9,992 nucleotides of DNA, from contig JBNKYL010000131.1 of NCBI GenBank assembly GCA_050300875.1, forward strand, positions 1 through 9,992, written 5' to 3'. Below, piece by piece: positions 1 through 5,825 of this stretch. The DNA comes from CBDCFL01 sp050300875 (GTDB taxonomy: Bacteria > Pseudomonadota > Alphaproteobacteria > Rhodobacterales > Rhodobacteraceae). Made by a program: the position numbers and the translations under genes. The notes beneath the pieces were generated by a model. It was not told where the DNA came from, searched no databases, and worked only from the letters and a program-made list of their open reading frames with translations. Position 1 is the first letter of the stretch. Each line of letters opens with the position of its first letter.

Positions 1-743
1 CCAGCGGCCAGGCGGACTGGCACGTCAGCCTCGATTCGCAGGTATTCCACATAGGCATAGGTGACCAACGGCATGCCGGGCTGCACGGTATCGCCCACCT
101 CGATATGCTTGGCCACCACGATGCCGTCGAACGGGGCCACGGCACGGCTGTCGCGCAGGTGGCTGTCAATTTCTTCCAGGGCCGCACGGGCGCGCAACAG
201 GCCGCTTTCGGCCTGGCTGACGCCGGAGCCTTGCGAATAGAGGTCCGCCTGACGTTCAAGCCCGGGATTGGACTGACCCATCACACTGGAAAAGCCACGG
301 GTGAAGAACTGGTCGAATGTCGAGGGCAAGCCCATGCCGGGAAAGGCCGTGACCGAATTCGTGCGGGGTGAATAGAGTTCACGTGTGTACTGCATCTGCG
401 AATTGCGCAGGGCAGCTTCGGCGCGCAGCACTTCGGCCTCGGCCGCGCGGCGTTGTGCCTGAAGCGTGTCGTCGTTGATCTGAACAAGGATATCGCCCTG
501 CGTGCCATTATGGCCTTCTGCGCCAGCGATATAGGTGACGCGCCCGGGCATTTGCGCCATCAGGGTGACTTGCTTGTAGGGGATGACCGTGCCGCCGACA
601 GTCGCCTGCCCGCCGATTGCAGTGGTGAAGACCGGGGCCGTCTGAAAGCGACCGTTGTTCTGCTGGGCTGTGGCGGCACTCGTCGAAAACGCAAACACAC
701 AGGTAACAAGCGCCGTAGCCAGTTTGCGAATGCACCTCGACAT
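1..743 (-). CDS. Periplasmic adaptor (membrane fusion) subunit of an RND-type efflux system, partial
   Basis: The reading frame opens at an ATG (743-741) and runs without a stop to the left edge, giving 247 residues; the C-terminal part is outside the window. An AGGGGGG Shine-Dalgarno sits 9 nt before the ATG. Residues 1-26 look like a signal peptide (basic R3/R6/K7, hydrophobic core, cleavage after ATA-26), so the protein is periplasmic. Residues about 44-92 form the first half of the lipoyl/barrel-sandwich domain (QATVGGTVIPYKQVTLMAQM, then a GDILVQIND turn). A helical hairpin follows (93-121 and 173-199), then the second lipoyl half (AVAPFDGIVVAKHIEVGDTV, 201-220) and the start of the beta-barrel. 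Adaptors of this family link an inner-membrane RND pump to an outer-membrane channel; the pump gene is expected beyond the left edge. Odd point: about 50 residues (122-172), rich in Gly, Phe, Ser and Pro with two Met, separate the hairpin helices, where most adaptors have a short tip. The substrate cannot be inferred. Confidence 0.88.
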   Translation of the reverse strand, partial: MSRCIRKLATALVTCVFAFSTSAATAQQNNGRFQTAPVFTTAIGGQATVGGTVIPYKQVTLMAQMPGRVTYIAGAEGHNGTQGDILVQINDDTLQAQRRAAEAEVLRAEAALRNSQMQYTRELYSPRTNSVTAFPGMGLPSTFDQFFTRGFSSVMGQSNPGLERQADLYSQGSGVSQAESGLLRARAALEEIDSHLRDSRAVAPFDGIVVAKHIEVGDTVQPGMPLVTYAYVEYLRIEADVPVRLAA

Positions 744-899
744 TTTGTCGTCCCCCCTACGGAATGAGATGCGGCTTCTTGGCGACCGTTTGAATGATTC
801 CCTTAATGCCTAAATGTTTAGCAGACTCATGGTTAAAATGCAAGCATTCGAATTTATGCATATAATCATAGAAAATCGCGGGATTGGGCGATGCCGGTC
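744..899 (-). promoter_or_regulatory. AT-rich intergenic region with several short palindromes; probable promoter/operator of the adaptor gene
   Basis: This 156-nt gap is conspicuously AT-rich against GC-rich coding sequence on both sides, and I find no credible gene in it. It holds several dyads: CTAAA-TG-TTTAG (810-821), ATGC-AA-GCAT (838-847), ATTCGAAT (846-853) and TATGCATA (855-862). On the minus strand a weak sigma70-like pair is possible: TTGCAT (844-839), 17 nt, TAAACA (821-816 side), which would put the 810-821 dyad over the -10. Each hexamer matches consensus at only three of six bases. Such a dyad is what a TetR- or MarR-type repressor site would look like, but no regulator gene is visible, so this is inference from composition and symmetry. 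Confidence 0.35.
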
Positions 900-1337
900 C
901 TAGAACGGAAACGAGTTTCCGAACATGTAGGACACCGGATTCGCAAAGGCGTAGGAGGCCCGCGAAACGTTCATGTTCATCATCGCCATGTCCTTTGACA
1001 TGACGCCAATGGTGCGGGTCATGGTATCCATGCGCGCTGTCACATTTGCCATTTCGACGCGGATCTCGTCCAGATTGCCCGACATGGCGCCCATGTCTTC
1101 ATCAACAGCGGTGCTGACGATGGTGAAATCCTTGGACATTGTATGAATGTCGCCGGCCATTTCGCTCTGGCTGACGACCATGGTCTGCATGGCCACATTC
1201 AGGTCTTTCATGATGTCGGTCATCACGTAGACCTGCTGCGCCATGCCGTACATAACCCAGGTGAAGATGGCCATCACGACGACGATGCCCGCCGTGGTCA
1301 AGGCAATGAACAGCCCACTGCTGGCGCGCTTGTACAT
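900..1337 (-). CDS. Membrane-anchored methionine-rich coiled-coil protein of unknown function
   Basis: I do not recognise this 145-residue protein. It starts at the ATG 1337-1335, with AAAGGG 8 nt upstream. A short basic N-terminus (K3, R4) is followed by one transmembrane helix (about 9-30), which predicts an N-in, periplasmic-C topology. Residues about 39-124 form an unbroken amphipathic helix with hydrophobic residues every seven positions: 43, 50, 64, 71, 78, 85, 92, 99, 106, 113 and 120 are M, M, I, F, V, M, I, V, M, M, M; position 57 is Q. The second core position is 46, 53, 60, 67, 74 and then, after a one-residue shift, 82, 89, 96, 103, 110, 117. There are 21 methionines in 145 residues, mostly at core positions, and no cysteine. 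The tail is aromatic and ends SYMFGNSFPF. It lies 156 nt upstream of the adaptor gene on the same strand, so a shared role in export or periplasmic metal handling is possible but unproven. Confidence 0.8.
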   Translation of the reverse strand: MYKRASSGLFIALTTAGIVVVMAIFTWVMYGMAQQVYVMTDIMKDLNVAMQTMVVSQSEMAGDIHTMSKDFTIVSTAVDEDMGAMSGNLDEIRVEMANVTARMDTMTRTIGVMSKDMAMMNMNVSRASYAFANPVSYMFGNSFPF

Positions 1338-1402
1338 TGCCGGTGCCCTTTCACGTCATCAAATCGCTTCGGGACCGCATGAAAATGGCGCGCCTCCCAA
1401 CG

Positions 1403-1438
1403 CATTCAAATATTCCTATGTATTTGCGCAAGAGTCAA
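1403..1438 (-). promoter_or_regulatory. Possible sigma70-type promoter of the methionine-rich coiled-coil gene
   Basis: On the minus strand, TTGACT (1438-1433, five of six bases of the -35 consensus) is followed after 17 nt by GAATAT (1415-1410, three of six bases). This predicts a transcript start near 1403 and a leader of about 65 nt before the ATG at 1337. The palindrome TTGCGCAA (1424-1431) lies within the spacer and might be a regulator site. The rest of the non-coding gap 1338-1582, between this gene and the tRNA, shows nothing else I can name; the short hairpin GATCG-GCGTG-CGATC at 1504-1518 has no T-tract. Confidence 0.3.
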
Positions 1439-1582
1439 GCGATTGCTGCCCAAATCGCGGGCGGAATAAGAACGCGAGGGGGCGGCAGCGTCAAAGCGGC
1501 GATGATCGGCGTGCGATCGTTCAGGTCAGGCCATATTGGATCGCCGGATGATCGGGCCTGTTGCACTTGGAATTGGGGGACT

Positions 1583-1659
1583 TGGTAGCGGAGGAGGGAC
1601 TTGAACCCCCGACACAAGGATTATGATTCCTCTGCTCTAACCAACTGAGCTACTCCGCC
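1583..1659 (-). tRNA. tRNA-Met (CAU), elongator type, CCA encoded
   Basis: Read on the minus strand this folds as a complete 77-nt cloverleaf. The acceptor stem is GGCGGAG/CTCCGCT with a G1-U72 wobble pair. The D arm is GCTC-AGTTGGTTA-GAGC. The anticodon arm is GAGGA-ATCATAA-TCCTT with anticodon CAU (complement of 1623-1625). The variable loop is GTGTC, the T arm is GGGGG-TTCAAGT-CCCTC, and it ends in discriminator A and a genomic CCA. Because position 1 pairs with 72 and the anticodon stem lacks the three G-C pairs of initiators, this is not tRNA-fMet. A CAU anticodon could also belong to tRNA-Ile2 (lysidine-modified), but the acceptor and loop sequence resemble alphaproteobacterial elongator tRNA-Met as I know it. 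Confidence 0.92.
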
Positions 1660-1665
1660 AGAAGC

Positions 1666-1701
1666 GATGCGCTAGGTAAGTCAGCGGGCCGGGGGCGTCA
1701 A
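1666..1701 (-). promoter_or_regulatory. Probable promoter of the tRNA-Met gene
   Basis: On the minus strand TTGACG (1701-1696, five of six -35 consensus bases) is followed by a 17-nt GC-rich spacer and TACCTA (1678-1673). The -10 match is poor (TA only), but spacing and position are right: transcription would start about 7 nt before the mature tRNA 5' end at 1659. The gap between the ybbP stop and the tRNA is only 54 nt, and I see no intrinsic terminator in it, so read-through from ybbP is also possible. Confidence 0.4.
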
Positions 1702-1713
1702 GCGGTAATTGGG

Positions 1714-4245
1714 TCATTCCTGCGTGCGCAGGGTGCGGGCCGGTTTGACCGAGAGCGCGCGCCAGGAAAACAGCGCGCCAGCCGCGGTTGTCAGCACGAT
1801 CCCGGCGATGATGACCTGCATCGCCGCCACAGGTTCGAATTGATATTCGACCTCCATCACGAAGGTCATCACCCCCCACCCAGCCGCTGCACCGGCCAGC
1901 ACGGCGACCAACCCGGCCGCCGCCCCGGCCAGTATCGACCGCATTGAAAAATCGGCCAGGATGGACGCCCGCGACGCGCCCAGGGTTTTCAGGATCGCGG
2001 CTTCGTAGGCGCGAGCACGTTCGCCAGCCGCAGCCGCACCGATGAGCACCACCGCACCGGTGGCCAGCGATGCCAGCGCGCCGTAGGTGATCGCCCCGGA
2101 CACAGCCTGTAAAACCGCCGAAACCCGGGTGATCGCATCGCGCACCCCAATGGCCGTGATGTTGGGATAGGCCGACGCCAGGTCCCGCAGGATTGCGCCT
2201 TCGGCCTGTTCTTCGGCATAGACGGTTGCGATATGGCTGTGGGGCGCGGCCCGGATCGCAGCGGGGTTCATTGACAGGACAAACCCCATGCCCGCATCGG
2301 AAAAATCGACAGCCCGAAATGACGTGATGGTGCCGGTCACTTCGCGGCCAAGGATGTTGACCGTCATCGTGTCCCCCAGCTTCAAGCCCATCTCTTCGGC
2401 TTCGGTGGCCGAGAAACTGATCTGCGGGTCGCCATCGTAGTTTTCGGGCCAGAACGAGCCTTCGACGACGGGGGAGTTGTCCTGCGGAACGTCTGAATAA
2501 GTGATCCCCCGATCGCCGGCGATGGCCCAATGCGGACCGACGGCTTCGATGGCCGGCATGTCGTTGATCCGCGTGATCATCCCGCGCAGCATCGGCGCCG
2601 TGTCGATCCGGCTGACCGCCGGGTCACCTTCCAGTCGTGCCATGAACCCGTCCAACTGGCTGGTCTGGATGTCGACGAAAAAGAAGCTGGGCGCGATGTC
2701 GGGCAATTCGGTCGCGATGGCGTTTTGCAGGTTGCGGTCGATCTGGCCGATGGCGGCCAGGACCGACAGGCCAAGGCCCAGCGACACGACGACCGTTGTT
2801 GTTTCGCTGCCCGGGCCGCCGGTGGCGCCCAGCGCGTGGCGCAGCGCGGTGAGCCCGCGAAACAGGCGCAACCGGGCCATACGCCCGGCAGCGAAGCGCA
2901 ACAAATACCCGGCCAAAACCAAGGCGACAAAGGCCAGGAACAAGCCACCCGCTGCCCAAAGCGTCAGCCGCGCCTGACCCGAAAAGGCGACGGCGCAGGA
3001 CACCAGCAGGAACATAAGCGCAGAAATCACGATGACGTAGCGTGGCCGTGGCCACCCCGTCAGCCCGAAAGCCGCGTCGCGGAACAGCGTCGCCGCGCGT
3101 ATGCGTTCCGTGCGCGCCAGCGGCCACAGCGCGAACACGGCAGCCGTCAACGCGCCATAAAGCGCGGCCTGCGCCAGGGGGCCGATGGCCAGCCCGGTTT
3201 CGGGCGGCACTGGCAGGAATGTCAGCAACAGTGGCGTCACCGCGTATGGCAAGGCAGCGCCAAGGATCAGTCCGATGGCAATACCGAGTGCCGACAGCAC
3301 ACCGATCTGGATCATGTAAACCTGAAAGATCGTGCGGCCTTCGGCGCCGATGGATTTCAGCGTGGCAATCGTCGGGATCTTTTCATCAAGATAGGCGCGC
3401 ACGGCGGCCGAAATGCCGACCCCGCCGACAACCAGCCCTGCAAGGCCGACAAGGATCAGGAATGTCGATAGCCGTTCTACGAACCGGCGCGTGCCGGGTG
3501 CCCCATCGCGCCGATCGCGCCAGCGCCCGCCCCCGCCGTCGATCTGACGCGCGGCCTCGGCCTTCAACGCTGCAAAATCGGGATCGGGGGGCAGGATCAT
3601 CCGATAATCGGTGTCGAACAATGTGCCCGGTTGCAGCAACCCGGATCCCGCCAGGTCGGCGCTGCGCACCAGAGTGCGCGGGCCAAGCGTGAAGCCACCC
3701 GTCGAATCCGGTTCGCGCGTCAGGATCGCCGATAAGACGAAAGCCTGTTCGCCCAAATGGAAAGTGTCGCCCGGTTCCAGCCCAAGCCGCGCCACAAGGA
3801 TGCGGTCCATGACGGCGCCCGGATGCACGCCGTCACCGTCCAAAGCCTGATCCAGGGGCATGTCAGGCGCAAGTCCGACGCTGCCCAGCAAGGGATAGGC
3901 CGAATCCACCCCCTTCACCTGGGTCAGCGCGCGGTCGGCATCGGGACCCTGGCCCACGACGGCCATGGACCGGAAATCGACAACCTCGGACAGCGTGGTC
4001 GATATGCTTTCCATCCACGCGCGTTCGCTTGGCTCGGCATAGCGATAGGTCAACTCGATCTCGGCATCGCCGCCCAGCAAGACGGCGCCTTCACGTATCA
4101 AACCGCCCTGAATGTTTTCACGGACGGATCCCACCGCCGCGATCGCCGCCACACCAAGGGCAAGGCAGGCCAGAAAGACGCGGAACCCGCGCAGACCGCC
4201 ACGCATTTCGCGCCGGGCAAAGCGGGCCGCGACGGACAGGCTCAT
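1714..4245 (-). CDS. ybbP: ABC transporter permease of the YbbP type (double FtsX/MacB-like domain)
   Basis: This 843-residue inner-membrane protein has the YbbP layout: an N-terminal membrane helix (about 22-42), a first periplasmic domain (43-255), six helices (about 260-283, 304-332, 351-376, 402-422, 428-450, 482-501), a second periplasmic domain (502-715) and three C-terminal helices (about 717-741, 764-796, 806-830), ten in all. Two copies of the FtsX coupling motif that contacts the ATPase are visible: EKIPTIATLKSIGA (288-301) and YEAAILKTLGAS (747-758). E. coli YbbP is about 800 residues, so the gene is full length. FtsX/MacB-type permeases generally do not move solutes through a pore; they use ATP-driven movements to act on periplasmic or membrane-embedded partners, which here would be lipids or hydrophobic compounds. 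Its ATG overlaps the ybbA stop as ATGA (4242-4245), indicating translational coupling. The natural substrate is not established. Confidence 0.93.
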   Translation of the reverse strand: MSLSVAARFARREMRGGLRGFRVFLACLALGVAAIAAVGSVRENIQGGLIREGAVLLGGDAEIELTYRYAEPSERAWMESISTTLSEVVDFRSMAVVGQGPDADRALTQVKGVDSAYPLLGSVGLAPDMPLDQALDGDGVHPGAVMDRILVARLGLEPGDTFHLGEQAFVLSAILTREPDSTGGFTLGPRTLVRSADLAGSGLLQPGTLFDTDYRMILPPDPDFAALKAEAARQIDGGGGRWRDRRDGAPGTRRFVERLSTFLILVGLAGLVVGGVGISAAVRAYLDEKIPTIATLKSIGAEGRTIFQVYMIQIGVLSALGIAIGLILGAALPYAVTPLLLTFLPVPPETGLAIGPLAQAALYGALTAAVFALWPLARTERIRAATLFRDAAFGLTGWPRPRYVIVISALMFLLVSCAVAFSGQARLTLWAAGGLFLAFVALVLAGYLLRFAAGRMARLRLFRGLTALRHALGATGGPGSETTTVVVSLGLGLSVLAAIGQIDRNLQNAIATELPDIAPSFFFVDIQTSQLDGFMARLEGDPAVSRIDTAPMLRGMITRINDMPAIEAVGPHWAIAGDRGITYSDVPQDNSPVVEGSFWPENYDGDPQISFSATEAEEMGLKLGDTMTVNILGREVTGTITSFRAVDFSDAGMGFVLSMNPAAIRAAPHSHIATVYAEEQAEGAILRDLASAYPNITAIGVRDAITRVSAVLQAVSGAITYGALASLATGAVVLIGAAAAGERARAYEAAILKTLGASRASILADFSMRSILAGAAAGLVAVLAGAAAGWGVMTFVMEVEYQFEPVAAMQVIIAGIVLTTAAGALFSWRALSVKPARTLRTQE

Positions 4246-4946
4246 TCAGCTGCCTCGGACAGGTTTTCGGTATCCAGCCTGCCGTCGCGCAGGCGGATCA
4301 CGCGGTCGCAGCGTTCGGCCAGGGCCGGGGCATGGGTCACCAGCACAAGGGTGGCGCCGTGGCGGTCGCGCAAGCCGAACAGCACTTCCATGATCTGTTC
4401 GCCGGTCCGGCCATCGAGGTTGCCAGTAGGTTCGTCGGCCAGCAGGATGTCGGGTCGCGGCGCGGCGGCGCGTGCCAGTGCAACGCGTTGCTGTTCGCCG
4501 CCTGACATCTGGCTGGGATAATGGCCCGCCCGGTCGGACAGACCGACAGCGGCCAGTTCGTCGGCTGCGCGGTCGAAGGCATTTCGGTCGCCGGCCAGTT
4601 CCAACGGCGTGGCCACGTTTTCCAGCGCCGTCATGGTCGGGATCAGGTGAAAGGATTGGAACACGATGCCCATATGATCGCGACGGAACCGGGCCAGCGC
4701 ATCTTCGCCCATGCCGGTCAGATCCTGTCCCAATACGTTGACCGATCCGCCGGTCGCACGTTCCAGCCCGCCCAGCAACATCAAGAGCGACGACTTGCCG
4801 GACCCGGACGGGCCGATCAGCCCGACCGTTTCCTGTGCCGCAATATCCAGCGAAATGCCGCGCAGAATTTCGACCATGCCGGTATTGCCCGCCAGCGACA
4901 GGCGCGTATCTTTCAATGATATGACCGGATCAGGCAACGGGACCAC
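4242..4946 (-). CDS. ybbA: ABC transporter ATP-binding subunit of the YbbA type (LolD/MacB-like)
   Basis: Using the GTG at 4946, the product has 234 residues and all ABC ATPase motifs in order: Walker A GPSGSGKS (45-52), Q-loop Q97, signature SGGEQ (148-152), Walker B ILLADEP with D171/E172, D-loop NLD and switch His205 in VLVTH. It is the cytoplasmic motor for the YbbP-type permease, whose start overlaps its stop by 4 nt. The open frame continues to an ATG at 5012 and an intermediate GTG at 4967, but those starts run 60 or 15 nt into the start of the divergent tesA gene. They also add residues with no family similarity, and the 5012 ATG has its AAGGA only one base away. The 234-residue form is close to E. 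coli YbbA (about 228). The GTG at 4946 itself lacks a strong Shine-Dalgarno, so the start is less certain than the gene. Confidence 0.92.
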   Translation of the reverse strand: MVPLPDPVISLKDTRLSLAGNTGMVEILRGISLDIAAQETVGLIGPSGSGKSSLLMLLGGLERATGGSVNVLGQDLTGMGEDALARFRRDHMGIVFQSFHLIPTMTALENVATPLELAGDRNAFDRAADELAAVGLSDRAGHYPSQMSGGEQQRVALARAAAPRPDILLADEPTGNLDGRTGEQIMEVLFGLRDRHGATLVLVTHAPALAERCDRVIRLRDGRLDTENLSEAAE

Positions 4947-4952
4947 CCTGGC

Positions 4953-5639
4953 ATGAAGATCTTTCACCTTGGATATGGCGCTTTCGGGCGCCGGGGCAAG
5001 TTCTGGGCCCATATCCTTTCGGTTCTGTTACTTTGGCCCGGCATCGTTCTGGCCGATCCGGTCAAGATCGTCGGGCTGGGGGACTCGCTGATGGCGGGCT
5101 ACGGTCTGGATGCGGGCGACGGGTTCGTCCCGCAGATGCAGAATTGGCTCACCGACCGGGGGCTGGATGTGGTCCTGGTCAATGCCGGGGTGTCCGGCGA
5201 CACGACGACGGGCGGGCGCGAAAGGCTCGGCTGGGCGCTGGAGCCGGATACGGATGCGCTGATCGTCGAATTGGGCGGCAATGACATCCTGCGAGCCATC
5301 GACCCGGCCGTTGCGCGCGAAAACATTGCCGCGATCCTGACCGAGGCGCAGGCACGGAACCTGCCGGTTCTGCTGATCGGGATCACGGTGCCGCCGAACT
5401 ACGGCGCTGCGTATCAGGATGCGTTCAGGGCGATTTACCCCGAGCTGGCAGCCGAATACGGCACGCTTTTCTATCCCGACTTCTTGCAGGTTCTTGCCGA
5501 ACAGGGCGACCGGGGCGACACCTTGGCCCAATGGTTCCAGCGCGACGGTCTGCATCCGAATGCGCAAGGCGTGATCAGGATCGTCAATGATATGGGACCC
5601 GTGGTGGCCGATCTGGTTGCGGCAGCTTCGGCGGACTGA
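4953..5639 (+). CDS. tesA: Secreted GDSL/SGNH-family arylesterase / acyl-CoA thioesterase I
   Basis: This 228-residue protein is a member of the SGNH hydrolase (TesA) family, which cleaves acyl thioesters and small esters in the periplasm. An N-terminal signal peptide is clear: R13, R14 and K16, a hydrophobic core from 17 to 33, and likely cleavage after VLA-34. The catalytic blocks are GDSL with nucleophile Ser45, block II NAGVSGDT with oxyanion Gly79, block III GGND with Asn110, and block V DGLHPN with Asp198 and His201. The ATG at 4953 is the only in-frame start: an in-frame TGA lies upstream at 4917-4919, and the next Met (47) lies after the nucleophile. The upstream Shine-Dalgarno is weak. 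It is divergent to ybbA/ybbP, the same arrangement as in E. coli, suggesting that hydrolase and exporter handle the same hydrophobic molecules. Confidence 0.95.
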   Translation: MKIFHLGYGAFGRRGKFWAHILSVLLLWPGIVLADPVKIVGLGDSLMAGYGLDAGDGFVPQMQNWLTDRGLDVVLVNAGVSGDTTTGGRERLGWALEPDTDALIVELGGNDILRAIDPAVARENIAAILTEAQARNLPVLLIGITVPPNYGAAYQDAFRAIYPELAAEYGTLFYPDFLQVLAEQGDRGDTLAQWFQRDGLHPNAQGVIRIVNDMGPVVADLVAAASAD

Positions 5640-5640
5640 T

Positions 5641-5655
5641 GCGCCAAGGCGGCGC
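5641..5655. terminator. Possible short bidirectional hairpin between convergent tesA and ccoS
   Basis: The two convergent genes are separated by 27 nt (5640-5666). GCGCC-AAGGC-GGCGC can fold into a 5-bp all-GC stem with a 5-nt loop. There is no T-tract on either side, so it is at best a weak terminator; I list it because it is the only structure available between two converging transcripts. Confidence 0.22.
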
Positions 5656-5666
5656 TGGCCGTCAGG

Positions 5667-5825
5667 TCAGTCGCGCGGCTTGTCGTCGTAATCCGTCTGA
5701 AGGATACGCTGTGCATCGCCTTCCGGGTCTTCCCATTGCCGCCCCTTGAGCGCCCACCAGAACGCCGCCAGACCCAAACCGCCAAGGATCAGGGAAACCG
5801 GGATCAGGACGACAAGAACGTTCAT
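5667..5825 (-). CDS. ccoS: cbb3-type cytochrome oxidase assembly protein CcoS (FixS)
   Basis: This small gene encodes 52 residues, the usual FixS/CcoS size. The N-terminus (MNVLVVLIPVSLILGGLGLA) starts a single transmembrane helix reaching about residue 26, followed by the family's conserved W23-W24-A25-L26-K27-x-G-Q-W/E-D motif region (FWWALKGRQWEDPEGDAQRI) and an acidic tail ending DDKPRD. Its ATG overlaps the ccoI stop as ATGA (5822-5825), and GAGGT lies about 10 nt upstream inside ccoI. CcoS is needed to insert cofactors (copper b-heme centre) into the CcoN subunit of cbb3 oxidase. It is the last gene of the operon. Confidence 0.93.
   Translation of the reverse strand: MNVLVVLIPVSLILGGLGLAAFWWALKGRQWEDPEGDAQRILQTDYDDKPRD

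Noticed and set aside
281..735. Two 75-codon minus-strand frames over the adaptor region
   Set aside because: They are out of frame with the adaptor frame that starts at 743, which has a signal peptide, lipoyl halves and a strong ribosome site.
1504..1518. GATCG-GCGTG-CGATC hairpin as a tRNA terminator
   Set aside because: It lies about 65 nt beyond the tRNA 3' end, is short and lacks a T-tract.
1435..1617. A 60-codon minus-strand frame overlapping the tRNA
   Set aside because: Its start lies within tRNA-Met, and the product has no recognisable feature.
1637..2530. A 297-codon minus-strand frame inside ybbP that continues into the tRNA region
   Set aside because: It is out of frame with ybbP and its product is Arg/Gly/His-rich; ybbP in the other frame has ten membrane helices and FtsX motifs. 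It also runs into the tRNA 5' end.
2530..3471. A 313-codon open frame on the plus strand opposite ybbP
   Set aside because: The translation is a low-complexity mix of Arg, Gln, Gly and Asp opposite a well-conserved permease; no independent evidence.
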